Source of the DNA: CAZEPJ01 sp964514105
GTDB lineage: Bacteria; Desulfobacterota; Desulfocorpusculales; Desulfocorpusculum
Direction of reading: 5' to 3'
NCBI GenBank assembly: GCA_964514105.1
Contig: CAZEPJ010000028.1
Span: 1 to 53,266 of the forward strand
DNA length: 53,266 nt
The stretch's first letter is position 1. Every line of letters begins with the position of its first letter. This document shows, piece by piece, positions 32,880 through 40,653 of this stretch. Below the pieces are notes generated by a model, which saw only the letters and a list, made by a program, of their open reading frames with translations, searched no databases and was not told where the DNA came from. Made by a program: the position numbers and the translations under genes.

Positions 32880-34268
32880 ATGACCAACGGTTCGGATCCC
32901 AGACCAAGCGTCCTGGTGGTCGACGATGATCCCCACATCCTGGAGGTCCTGGAGGCCAGGCTGTCGGGGGCCGGGTATCGCGTCACCACGGCGTCGGGGG
33001 CCCGAGAGGCGTTGGAGCACCTTCGGGGATGTCCCTTTCGGCTCCTCATTTCGGATATCCGCATGCCGGGCATGGGCGGCATGGAGCTGCTGGACCAGGC
33101 GCGTTGTGTCTGCCCCGGGATCCCGGTGATCCTCCTGACGGCCTATGGCACCATCCCCGATGCCGTGACCGCCATCAAGGCGGGCGCTGTGGAGTACCTG
33201 ACCAAACCGTTTCGGGGAAAGGAACTCCTGCAGAAGGTGGAGCAAGCCCTGGCCCCTGGACGCCAGGGCCCGGTGGCAACTCCGGATCTTGAGGGTCGGG
33301 AGGAGTTATGCGGGGTGGAGAGCCCGGGCATGAAGGAGCTTCGCCAGCTCATTTCCCGCGTGGCCCCGGCGGACGTCAATGTCCTGATCCTGGGGGAGAG
33401 CGGCTCGGGCAAGGAACTGGTGGCCCGTCTGATTCATCAGTTGAGCCCCAGGGCCCGGGGTCCTTGGGTGGTGGTGGACTGCGGGTCGACCCCCACGACC
33501 CTGCTCGAGAGCGAGCTGTTCGGACACGTGCGCGGGGCCTTCACCCACGCCGTACGGGATCGCAAGGGGCTCATCGAGGCAGCCGATAAGGGGACCCTCT
33601 TCCTGGACGAAATCGGGAACATCTCGGCGGAGATGCAGATCCGCCTTCTCCGTTTTCTGGAGGATCGAAAGATCCGCCGCATCGGGGACCTGCGAGAGAT
33701 CCCCGTGGACTGCCGGGTCATCGCTGCAACCAACACGGACTTGCCCAAGGTCGTGGAAGAAGGCGTCTTCCGGGAGGACCTGTACTACCGGCTGCGCGTC
33801 GTGACCCTCAAGGTCCCACCGCTTCGGGAGCGGAAGGAGGACATCCCGGTCCTGGCTCGCCATTTTACGGATTCATTCTGCCAGCGGCAGGGTCTGGCCT
33901 CTGTATCCCTGCCTCCGGAGACCCTGGAGTGGTTGTGCGAGTACCCGTGGCCGGGAAACGTGCGGGAGCTCAAGAACGCCCTGGAGGCCGGTGCGGTGCT
34001 CTGCCGGGACGGTGTCATCCGTCCCAGGGATCTCTATCTGTCCGGGCTGCCGGAACGGGCCCCCGCCTCGGCGGCGGCCCCTCTCCTTTCCCTGCACGGG
34101 GGGGAGCGGGCGCTCATCGTGGAGGCCCTGGAGCGATCGGGCTGGGTGCAGAAGGACGCGGCCGATCTCCTGGGGATCAGCCGCAGGGTGCTGCACTACA
34201 AGATACGCAAGTTCGGCATCTCGATGCCCGGGAGGCGAAGCGGGGGCGGGGGCCCTACGGCCGGGTGA
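32880..34268 (+). CDS. NtrC-family sigma-54-dependent response regulator
   Basis: Regulator of 462 aa: receiver domain (acidic D15-D17, phosphoacceptor Asp59 in LLISDIRMP, Lys109), AAA+ domain with Walker A GESGSGKE at 172-179 and Walker B GTLFLDE at 238-244, and a Fis-type HTH at the end (KDAADLLGISRRVLHYKIRK). The sigma-54 contact loop at 219-224 reads GAFTHA in place of GAFTGA. The Thr needed for sigma-54 contact is kept. It follows the lipoprotein gene by 10 bp and its stop lies 11 bp before the hisD start. Expected targets are -24/-12 promoters such as the one at 14992. Confidence 0.92.
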   Translation: MTNGSDPRPSVLVVDDDPHILEVLEARLSGAGYRVTTASGAREALEHLRGCPFRLLISDIRMPGMGGMELLDQARCVCPGIPVILLTAYGTIPDAVTAIKAGAVEYLTKPFRGKELLQKVEQALAPGRQGPVATPDLEGREELCGVESPGMKELRQLISRVAPADVNVLILGESGSGKELVARLIHQLSPRARGPWVVVDCGSTPTTLLESELFGHVRGAFTHAVRDRKGLIEAADKGTLFLDEIGNISAEMQIRLLRFLEDRKIRRIGDLREIPVDCRVIAATNTDLPKVVEEGVFREDLYYRLRVVTLKVPPLRERKEDIPVLARHFTDSFCQRQGLASVSLPPETLEWLCEYPWPGNVRELKNALEAGAVLCRDGVIRPRDLYLSGLPERAPASAAAPLLSLHGGERALIVEALERSGWVQKDAADLLGISRRVLHYKIRKFGISMPGRRSGGGGPTAG

Positions 34269-34279
34269 GGGAGGGCGTC

Positions 34280-35584
34280 TTGAGGTTTCTCAGGGCGGAC
34301 GATGACGGATGCCTGGAGTTCCTCCAGGCGTTGCGGCGGAGGGGGGGGGCTGGGGATCCCCGGGTTGAGCAGCGGGTCCGGGCCATTGTGGGACAGGTCC
34401 GGAGGGAGGGCCCTGAAGCCCTCATGCGGTGGGCCCGAGAACTGGACGGGGCACCGCAGAGCGCCCAGACGCTCGAGGTCCCGGTTCGTGAGATGAACGA
34501 GGCCGCGGAGCGGGTCCCCCCCGGCGAGTTGGAGAGCCTGAGGATCGCCGCAGCCCGCATCACGGCCTTTCACCAGCGCCAGGTCCGGCAGTCCTGGGTG
34601 ACGGTGGATGACGAAGGGGCCCTCCTGGGCCAGCTCGTGCGACCGCTGGAGCGGGCCGGGATATATGTGCCGGGGGGGAAAGCGGCTTACCCGTCATCGG
34701 TCCTCATGAACGCCATCCCGGCTCGGGTCGCAGGCGTCGGGGAGCTCGTGATGTGTTCTCCCCTCTCCTGGGAGGAACCCAATCATGCGGTTCTGGCCGC
34801 GGCGCGGCTGGCCGGGGTCGACCGGGTCTTTCGGGTCGGGGGCGCTCAGGCCGTGGCGGCCATGGCCTACGGGGTGGGAGAGGTGCCGGCCGTGGACAAG
34901 ATCGTGGGGCCGGGCAACGCCTATGTGGCTGCGGCCAAGAGGTTGGTCTTCGGGGACGTGGACATCGATATGATCGCCGGCCCCAGCGAGATCCTCATCG
35001 TGGGAGACGGCAGTGCCCCTGCCTCGTGGGCGGCTTCCGATCTGCTGGCTCAGGCCGAACACGACGAATGGGCCAGCGCCCTGCTCCTGACCCCGTCGGA
35101 ACAGTACGGCCTGCAAGTGTTGAAGGAGCTCTCCAGACAGTTGGCGGCCTCCCGGCGCAAGTCCATCGCCGAGGCCGCGTTGGAGCAGTTCGGGGGAGTC
35201 ATCGTCACCGGGGATCTGGAAGGAGCCCTGGAGCTGGCATCCCGCATCGCCCCCGAGCACCTGGAGCTGCTGGTGGCCCGCCCGTTGGAGCATCTGCACC
35301 AGGTGCGTCATGCGGGGGCCGTGTTCCTGGGTCCCTGGGCGCCCGAGGCGATGGGAGACTATGTTGCCGGGCCCAACCATGTGCTCCCCACGGGCGGTAC
35401 TGCTCGCTTCTCTTCGGCGCTGGGCGTGGATGATTTCCTCAAACGAACCAGCGTCGTCAGCCTGTCCGAGTCCGTCCTGAGGCGCCTGGGACCCCACGCC
35501 ATGCGGCTGGCCCACATGGAGGGTTTGGAGGCCCACGGCCGCTCCATCGGCGCGCGCCTGAAGGGGTGCCCTCCCCGAGGTTGA
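34280..35584 (+). CDS. hisD: Histidinol dehydrogenase
   Basis: Zn- and NAD-dependent enzyme of 434 aa for the last two steps of histidine synthesis. I choose TTG 34280 because GGGAGGG lies just upstream and the protein then begins (M)RFLRADDD like other HisD. A GTG at 34265 overlapping the regulator stop is an alternative. Conserved blocks: YVPGGKAAYPSSVLMNAIPA, GGAQAVAAMAYG, DMIAGPSEILIV, LLAQAEHDEWASA and the C-terminal GPNHVLPTGGTARFSSALGV. It is the only his gene here and seems to ride on the two-component operon's transcript. Confidence 0.95.
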   Translation: MRFLRADDDGCLEFLQALRRRGGAGDPRVEQRVRAIVGQVRREGPEALMRWARELDGAPQSAQTLEVPVREMNEAAERVPPGELESLRIAAARITAFHQRQVRQSWVTVDDEGALLGQLVRPLERAGIYVPGGKAAYPSSVLMNAIPARVAGVGELVMCSPLSWEEPNHAVLAAARLAGVDRVFRVGGAQAVAAMAYGVGEVPAVDKIVGPGNAYVAAAKRLVFGDVDIDMIAGPSEILIVGDGSAPASWAASDLLAQAEHDEWASALLLTPSEQYGLQVLKELSRQLAASRRKSIAEAALEQFGGVIVTGDLEGALELASRIAPEHLELLVARPLEHLHQVRHAGAVFLGPWAPEAMGDYVAGPNHVLPTGGTARFSSALGVDDFLKRTSVVSLSESVLRRLGPHAMRLAHMEGLEAHGRSIGARLKGCPPRG

Positions 35585-35823
35585 GTCCCCAGCCCTTTTC
35601 GCCCTCACCGGAGACATCGGCCTGCCTGCGTTTCAAGGTCCGATTGGGCCACAGGGGCCGTTTCGTGTCCCATGGGCCAGGATCCTGATCAGCAACTCAG
35701 AGCCAGATGGATCCTGGACTCCAAGGCCCTGGGGAACTCTCCCGTCAGTTTTTATTATGTCCATCCATGAATATATGTGCTATCGAGCATAAATCGCACG
35801 AAAAACGTCTGGAGAATTACTCC
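35585..35823 (+). other. Intergenic region after hisD, nothing recognised
   Basis: The 360-bp gap between hisD and the second aldehyde oxidoreductase becomes AT-rich from about 35745 onward. No hairpin with a T-run follows hisD. The only feature I can support is the promoter at 35824. Confidence 0.3.
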
Positions 35824-35853
35824 TTGACAGCCCTTGCTCCACGTACCTATGCT
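35824..35853 (+). promoter_or_regulatory. Promoter of the second aldehyde oxidoreductase
   Basis: TTGACA (35824-35829) and TATGCT (35848-35853) are 18 bp apart in an AT-rich patch. The predicted leader is about 85 nt, ending in AAGGAGGAGG before ATG 35947. Confidence 0.5.
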
Positions 35854-35946
35854 ATGGGCGGTGAGTTCCTTCCCTGTTTGAACCCGTTTCCGGCGAGGAA
35901 CGAACGTCAACATCCTTTCCTTTCGAGACACCAAGGAGGAGGAGCC

Positions 35947-37683
35947 ATGAGAAAGCTGGTGAGAGTGGACATGGGAAGCGGCCAGATTCGCACCGAGGAT
36001 CTCAGCGGGCCGTACGCGCAGCTGGGAGGGCGAGCCCTGACCTCGGGCATTGTGGCTCGGGAGGTGGACCCGCTGTGTCACCCCCTCGGGGCCGGCAACA
36101 AGCTCGTGGTGGCGTGTGGCCTGCTTGCAGGGACCACTTGTGCCAACTCCGGACGGTTGTCGGCAGGGGCCAAGAGCCCCCTGACGGGGGGTATCAAGGA
36201 GAGCAATGTGGGGGGCAATGCCGCGGTGAAGCTGGGCCGCCTGGGAATCGCTGGCATTGTCGTGGAGGGCCTCGCACCGGCCGGCAAGTGGTTTTACCTG
36301 CTGGTGGACAAGGGTGGGGCCAGGCTCCTGCCCGCCGACGAACTCAAAGGGTTGAAGAACTACGACCTGGCCGCCAAACTTCAGGCCAAACACGGAGAGA
36401 AGGTGGGCATCATTTCCATCGGTCCGGCCGGGGAGATGAAGCTCTCCGCAGCGTCCATTGCCGTGACCAGCACCCAAGGAAAACCCGCGCGCCATGCGGG
36501 TCGGGGAGGCATGGGGGCGGTCATGGGGTCCAAAGGGCTCAAGGCCATCGTGGTGGACGACAAGGAGGCCCCGGGTGTCTCCTATGTGGACCAAGACGCC
36601 TTCAAGGCCGCGGCAGGGGTCTTCCGGGAGGCCCTCCAGACCCACCCTGTGACCAAGGCGGGCGGCGGGTTGGCGGTGTATGGGACCAACGTGCTGGTCA
36701 ACGTGATCAACGAGGCCGGGGCCTTCCCCACGCGCAACTTCACCGAGGGACGTTTCGAGGGCGCGGGCAAGATCAGCGGGGAGACCCTGCACGACGTGAT
36801 CAAGGCCCGGGGGGGGAACACGACCCACTCGGGGTGCTCGACCTGCATCATACAGTGCTCCAACGTGTACAACGACAAGGAAGGGAAGTACCTCACATCG
36901 GGCTTCGAGTACGAGACCATCTGGGCCAACGGGGCCAACTGCGGCATCGACGACCTGGACGCCATCGCCCAGATCGACCGGCTGTGTGACGACTACGGGC
37001 TGGACACCATCGAGATGGGCTGCGCCATCGGTGTGGCCATGTACGCGGGGGTCAAGAAGTTCGGCGATGCGGCCGGCGCCATCGAGCTGCTGCACGAGGC
37101 GGGCAAGGGAACCCCCTTGGGGCGGATCATCGGGAGCGGCGCTGCCGTGGTGGGTCAGACCTTCGGTGTCTCCCACGTGCCCGTGGTGAAGAAACAGGGC
37201 CTGCCCGCGTACGACCCCAGGGCCGTCAAGGGGATCGGGGTGACGTATGCCACGACTCCCATGGGCGCCGACCACACCGCAGGGTACGCCGTGGCCACCA
37301 ACATCATGAAGGTGGGCGGTTTCGTGGACCCGCTCAAGCCGGAAGGCCAGGTGGAGCTCTCGCGCAATCTCCAGATCGCCACTGCGGCCGTGGATGCAGC
37401 CGGCCTGTGCGTGTTCGTGGCCTTCGCCGTGCTGGACATCCCCAGCGGTCTGGAGGCCATCCCCAAGATGCTCAACGCCCAGTACGGGTGGAATCTCGAC
37501 CTGAACGGGGTGACGCAGTACGGCAAGATGATCCTCAAGACCGAAAGGGGTTTCAACCAGAACGCGGGTTTCACGGCGGCCGATGACCGTCTCCCTGAGT
37601 TCTTCCAGCAGGAGCCTCTGGCGCCGCACAACGTGGTCTTCGACGTGCCGCCCGCGGAGCTGGATCAGGTGTACAACTTCTGA
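35947..37683 (+). CDS. Aldehyde:ferredoxin oxidoreductase family protein (second copy)
   Basis: Tungsten/molybdopterin enzyme of 578 aa. The N-terminal domain has LGGRALTSGIVAREVDPLCH, LLAGTTCANSGRLSAGAKSP and GRGGMGAVMGSKGLKAIVV; the [4Fe-4S] ligands are CSTCIIQC at about residue 297 with a distal Cys in AAGLCVFVAF. It is only distantly related to the first copy at 9392-11266 and slightly shorter, so the two probably differ in substrate. AAGGAGGAGG precedes ATG 35947 and a strong terminator follows, so it is transcribed alone. Two MoaD/ThiS-like genes lie 1.7 kb downstream and may serve pterin synthesis. Confidence 0.9.
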   Translation: MRKLVRVDMGSGQIRTEDLSGPYAQLGGRALTSGIVAREVDPLCHPLGAGNKLVVACGLLAGTTCANSGRLSAGAKSPLTGGIKESNVGGNAAVKLGRLGIAGIVVEGLAPAGKWFYLLVDKGGARLLPADELKGLKNYDLAAKLQAKHGEKVGIISIGPAGEMKLSAASIAVTSTQGKPARHAGRGGMGAVMGSKGLKAIVVDDKEAPGVSYVDQDAFKAAAGVFREALQTHPVTKAGGGLAVYGTNVLVNVINEAGAFPTRNFTEGRFEGAGKISGETLHDVIKARGGNTTHSGCSTCIIQCSNVYNDKEGKYLTSGFEYETIWANGANCGIDDLDAIAQIDRLCDDYGLDTIEMGCAIGVAMYAGVKKFGDAAGAIELLHEAGKGTPLGRIIGSGAAVVGQTFGVSHVPVVKKQGLPAYDPRAVKGIGVTYATTPMGADHTAGYAVATNIMKVGGFVDPLKPEGQVELSRNLQIATAAVDAAGLCVFVAFAVLDIPSGLEAIPKMLNAQYGWNLDLNGVTQYGKMILKTERGFNQNAGFTAADDRLPEFFQQEPLAPHNVVFDVPPAELDQVYNF

Positions 37684-37707
37684 GGACGGCGTCTGGAAGC
37701 CGACAAC

Positions 37708-37738
37708 AAGGGGGGGCTCGGGCCCCCCTTTCCTTTTT
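37708..37738 (+). terminator. Intrinsic terminator after the second aldehyde oxidoreductase
   Basis: AAGGGGGGG (37708-37716) pairs with CCCCCCTT (37723-37730) around the loop CTCGGG, followed by TCCTTTTT. This is the clearest rho-independent terminator in the window apart from those near 45.1 kb. Confidence 0.8.
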
Positions 37739-37746
37739 CGGCGCCC

Positions 37747-37775
37747 TTGACACGGATGGGGACGGATCATCTAAT
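37747..37775 (+). promoter_or_regulatory. Strong sigma-70 promoter for the SDR gene
   Basis: TTGACA (37747-37752) and TCTAAT (37770-37775) with a 17-bp spacer match 11 of 12 consensus positions. It lies immediately after the terminator, so the SDR gene is independently transcribed with a leader of about 115 nt. Confidence 0.6.
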
Positions 37776-37897
37776 GGGCGTTATGCCAAACGGTACAATC
37801 GGGGGCCGCTGGCGACCTCTGGGGGTGTCCCCGGAGAGAGGGGACGGCGGGCCTCCGCGACCCCGGAGAAGGGGATGCGGGCAGGGAGGGACAGTCG

Positions 37898-38689
37898 ATG
37901 GACTTGGGCCTTGGAGGAAAGATCGCCCTGGTGGCGGGGGCCAGCAAGGGGCTGGGCCGGGCCGTGGCCGTTGGCCTCGCCAGGGAAGGAGCCAACTTGG
38001 CCCTCTGCGCCCGAGACGCTCAGGTCCTCGAGGAGACGGCATCGGCCATCGCCCGGGAGACCGGGGTCGAGGTCTGGTGTCGCCCCACTGACCTTTCCGA
38101 TGCGGAGGATGCCCCACGGTTTGTCCGGGAGGCGGCTTGCCGTTTCGGCACCGTTCACATCCTCGTGAACAACGCCGGGGGCCCCCCTTCGGGCGCCTTC
38201 ACGGAGTTCAGCGACGCGCAGTGGGAGGCCGCCTTCCAGCTCAACCTCATGAGCGCCGTCCGCCTGGCCCGGGAGGCCATCCCGCATATGCGCACCCAGC
38301 GCTGGGGCCGCATCGTCAACATGACCTCCGTGGCCGTGAAGCAGCCGCTGGAGGGCCTGATCCTGTCCAACGCGGTGCGGGCAGGGGTGGTGGGGTTTGC
38401 AAAGACCTTGGCCGACGAGGTGGCTGGGGACAACATCCTGGTGAACAACGTCTGCCCGGGGTACACCCTCACCGAGCGGGTCAAGGCATTGGCCGAGGCG
38501 GCGGCACGAAGGCAGGGCAGTACCCCGGATCGGGTCATTCGGGCGTGGGAGGATCGGATCCCCCTGGGGCGCCTGGGCACCCCGGAGGAGTTCGCGGATC
38601 TGGTGGTCTTCCTGGCCTCGGAACGGGCCGGCTACATCACGGGCGCCTCCATCCAGATCGACGGAGGGTTATACCGGGGCCTTCTGTAG
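37898..38689 (+). CDS. Short-chain dehydrogenase/reductase-like protein lacking the Tyr/Lys pair
   Basis: Rossmann-fold protein of 263 aa. The nucleotide-binding motif GASKGLGRAVAVG, the NNAG motif (ILVNNAGGPPSG) and the C-terminal GYITGASIQIDGG are all typical of FabG-like SDRs. The catalytic serine is present (NMTSVAVKQP), but the usual YxxxK is replaced by LSNAVRAGV, so neither Tyr nor Lys is in place. A known SDR subgroup with LSNxxRAGV shares this change. Whether it is a reductase with altered chemistry or a binding protein is open. GGGAGGGAC precedes ATG 37898. Confidence 0.85.
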   Translation: MDLGLGGKIALVAGASKGLGRAVAVGLAREGANLALCARDAQVLEETASAIARETGVEVWCRPTDLSDAEDAPRFVREAACRFGTVHILVNNAGGPPSGAFTEFSDAQWEAAFQLNLMSAVRLAREAIPHMRTQRWGRIVNMTSVAVKQPLEGLILSNAVRAGVVGFAKTLADEVAGDNILVNNVCPGYTLTERVKALAEAAARRQGSTPDRVIRAWEDRIPLGRLGTPEEFADLVVFLASERAGYITGASIQIDGGLYRGLL

Positions 38690-38808
38690 GGTTGCTGCGC
38701 AGTGGCACCCAGGCCGGGCGGGCCTGCTGGATGGGACGCCCGCTGGGGCAGTTTGCGTTGGGTTCGATCCCACTTCCAAGAGTCCATCCACGGGCGAAAG
38801 GAGACCCC

Positions 38809-39218
38809 ATGAGATCCATCAAGGCGTTGGCGGTTGTCGTGGTGTTTCTGATCGGCCTGATGGGTGATGGCCCGGCCCTTGCGGACTGGTGCATTCAGCT
38901 TGACCAGGGCGGTTAGCCCCTGGGGGATCCCGGATTCTTCCGCTTTCGCGGCAAGCTTTCCAAGAAGCCAGGCAGGATCTTGGCACTGGCGGGCCGGGTG
39001 GCTGGGCGAAGTCCCGTGTTCGCGACCGCGACGGTGGCCAGAGACGGGGCGAGCGTGGAGGCGGGAGTGACCTTTTTCGTGGTGGGGTCCAGGGTCAGTT
39101 TGACATCTCGTTGTGGGGCCCTGGTTTCTCTTTCGGGGATGGAAACTGGAGGGAAGGAATCCACGGGGTCAATACCGGCGTCCAGGTGGCTGTGGTGAAC
39201 TGCGCCATCGAGCCCTGA
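38809..39218 (+). pseudogene. Broken gene for a small secreted protein
   Basis: GGCGAAAGGAG precedes ATG 38809, which opens a signal peptide (MRSIKALAVVVVFLIGLMG, then ALADWC). The frame is stopped by TAG at 38914-38916 but continues in the same frame with a protein-like stretch (GDPGFFRFRGKLSKKPGRI, then RDGASVEAGVTFFVV), and near 39090 switches by one base to QFDISLWGPGFSFGDGNW, running to TGA at 39218. The pieces read as one protein of about 135 aa damaged by one nonsense change and one single-base deletion. Sequencing error could explain one of these but less easily both. I do not recognise the family. Confidence 0.65.
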
Positions 39219-39347
39219 GGGCGAGCCTTCGCCGGAAGCCCCGGGGTTCGGTCGGCAGGTGCGCGCGGGCCACTCCTGCGTCTACTTGGGCCTCTGGGTT
39301 TGGCGTATACTATCGGTAACGAATGGCGTCGGGGAGGGAAGGAGTTC

Positions 39348-39656
39348 ATGCAATTGACGCTGGTGCTCGGCGGTCAGTTGCGCCACGAGGCATCGGATGG
39401 GAGCGTGGAGCGGTCGGTGGACGTGGCCCAAGGAGCGACCGTAGGCGATGTGATGCAGCTGATGGGTCTGGGGGCCGATCGCGTCAAGCTGGCACTGGTC
39501 AACGGGCGGGGGGCCACGTCCGATACGCGCCTGCAGGACGGGGATCGCGTGGCACTGTTTCCGCCTGAGCTTTCTTTCAATACATTCGTGTCCCTCTCCT
39601 TTCGCCAGGAACGGGTGGCGGCCCGCCTGGCGGGAGAGGCCCGGGAGGAAGCCTGA
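39348..39656 (+). CDS. MoaD/ThiS-like ubiquitin-fold protein without the C-terminal GG
   Basis: Protein of 102 aa with a beta-grasp fold: GATVGDVMQLMGL, LALVNGRGA and LQDGDRVALFPPE align with MoaD/ThiS. Where a sulfur carrier would end in GG, this protein continues (LSFNTFVSLSFRQ) for about 25 residues, so it cannot be adenylated at a terminal Gly-Gly unless processed. GGAAGGAG precedes ATG 39348; TATACT at 39306-39311 is a possible -10. The stop overlaps the start of a second, canonical copy. It may be a partner or scaffold for tungstopterin enzymes; inference. Confidence 0.75.
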   Translation: MQLTLVLGGQLRHEASDGSVERSVDVAQGATVGDVMQLMGLGADRVKLALVNGRGATSDTRLQDGDRVALFPPELSFNTFVSLSFRQERVAARLAGEAREEA

Positions 39657-39898
39657 TGCCCCAGGTGGAATTGCGGCTTTTTGGAAACCTCCGTTCGTAC
39701 CTTCCCCCCCTGTCCAACGGGCAGGTTGCCACGGTCCACGTCCCAGAGGGAAGCACCCTCGAGGACCTGGTGAGGCAGTTGGGCATCCCCGCCAGCGAGC
39801 CCAAGATACTGCTGATCAACGGACTTCACGTCGAGAGAGGGCAACGCCTCGAGGAGGCCGACCGGGTGAGCATCTTCCCGCCCATCGCGGGAGGGTGA
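39656..39898 (+). CDS. MoaD/ThiS family sulfur-carrier protein
   Basis: Protein of 80 aa ending in FPPIAGG, the diglycine that is adenylated and thiocarboxylated in MoaD/ThiS proteins. Core pattern: VELRLFGNLRSYL, GSTLEDLVRQLGI, ILLINGLHV and DRVSIFPP. ATG 39656 shares its A with the stop of the preceding paralogue (TGATG). With two tungsten-type aldehyde oxidoreductases in the window, a role in pterin dithiolene synthesis is likely, but thiamine or another thio-cofactor cannot be excluded. Confidence 0.85.
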   Translation: MPQVELRLFGNLRSYLPPLSNGQVATVHVPEGSTLEDLVRQLGIPASEPKILLINGLHVERGQRLEEADRVSIFPPIAGG

Positions 39899-40044
39899 GA
39901 ACAGGGTCGGGGCATGCGGGGAACATGGTTGCCGACGAGGCGTGAAGGACGTCTCTCGTGAAGCGGTGGAGTGCCGAGGGTTGTCGTGGCGTCGCGAAGG
40001 CGCGTGTGGAGGCTGTGTCGTCGTTTCTCGTTCGGAGTGCGGTC

Positions 40045-40653
40045 ATGGGGCGGGTTTGTGAGGATTGGTCCAGGTTCTTCATGGGACGCGGGTTGAGCGC
40101 CGATCTCTTTGCAGAGTTCGAAATGCGGGTCAAGGCCGTCTCCGGCGAGGTCTTTCGAGTGAAGACCCCCAAAGATGCGGCGTCGATCATCTCGGATCTG
40201 GTCCGATCGACCCGGGCGCGAAAGGTAGTGGCCGCACCCGGTCCGTTGCAGTGTGCCGCCGGGCTCCAGGGCGTCCTGGAAACCCTTGGGGTGGAACTCT
40301 ACACGGACCGAGCCTGGATTCGCCTTCACGCCGAGACCGCGGACATGGGGATCTCGGATGTGGAGTTCGGCATCGCCGAGACCGGGAGCGTGTGTCAGGA
40401 CGCCTCGGCCGTTGAGGATCGCCTGGTCTCCACTCTGCCGCCGATGCACGTGGCCTTGGTGCGGAGTGGACACATCGTCCCCGGGATTGCAGAAGCCTTC
40501 GAGATCATCTCCCAGGTCTTTCATCGCGGGTACATCAGCTTCATCACAGGTCCCAGCCGCACCGCGGACATCGAGCGTGTGCTGACCATCGGTGTCCACG
40601 GCCCCAGTCGTTTCGTGATCATCGCCGTGGACGAAGGCGGGGGGGCGGGTTGA
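40045..40653 (+). CDS. LUD-domain protein (LutC/YkgG-like)
   Basis: Protein of 202 aa with the LUD fold of lactate-utilisation subunits: VFRVKTPKDAASIISDLV, DMGISDVEFGIAETGSVCQD and the TGPSRTADIERVL signature that ends LutC proteins. I start at ATG 40045; the same frame reaches a GTG at 39958 but the extra 29 residues are not LutC-like. The stop overlaps the start of the fused LutB/LutA-like gene (TGATG). Together they should oxidise L-lactate to pyruvate. Confidence 0.85.
   Translation: MGRVCEDWSRFFMGRGLSADLFAEFEMRVKAVSGEVFRVKTPKDAASIISDLVRSTRARKVVAAPGPLQCAAGLQGVLETLGVELYTDRAWIRLHAETADMGISDVEFGIAETGSVCQDASAVEDRLVSTLPPMHVALVRSGHIVPGIAEAFEIISQVFHRGYISFITGPSRTADIERVLTIGVHGPSRFVIIAVDEGGGAG

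Noticed and set aside
38914..38916. TAG read as pyrrolysine in the small secreted protein
   Set aside because: No pyl genes are seen and a frameshift further on shows the gene is damaged, so a nonsense mutation is simpler.
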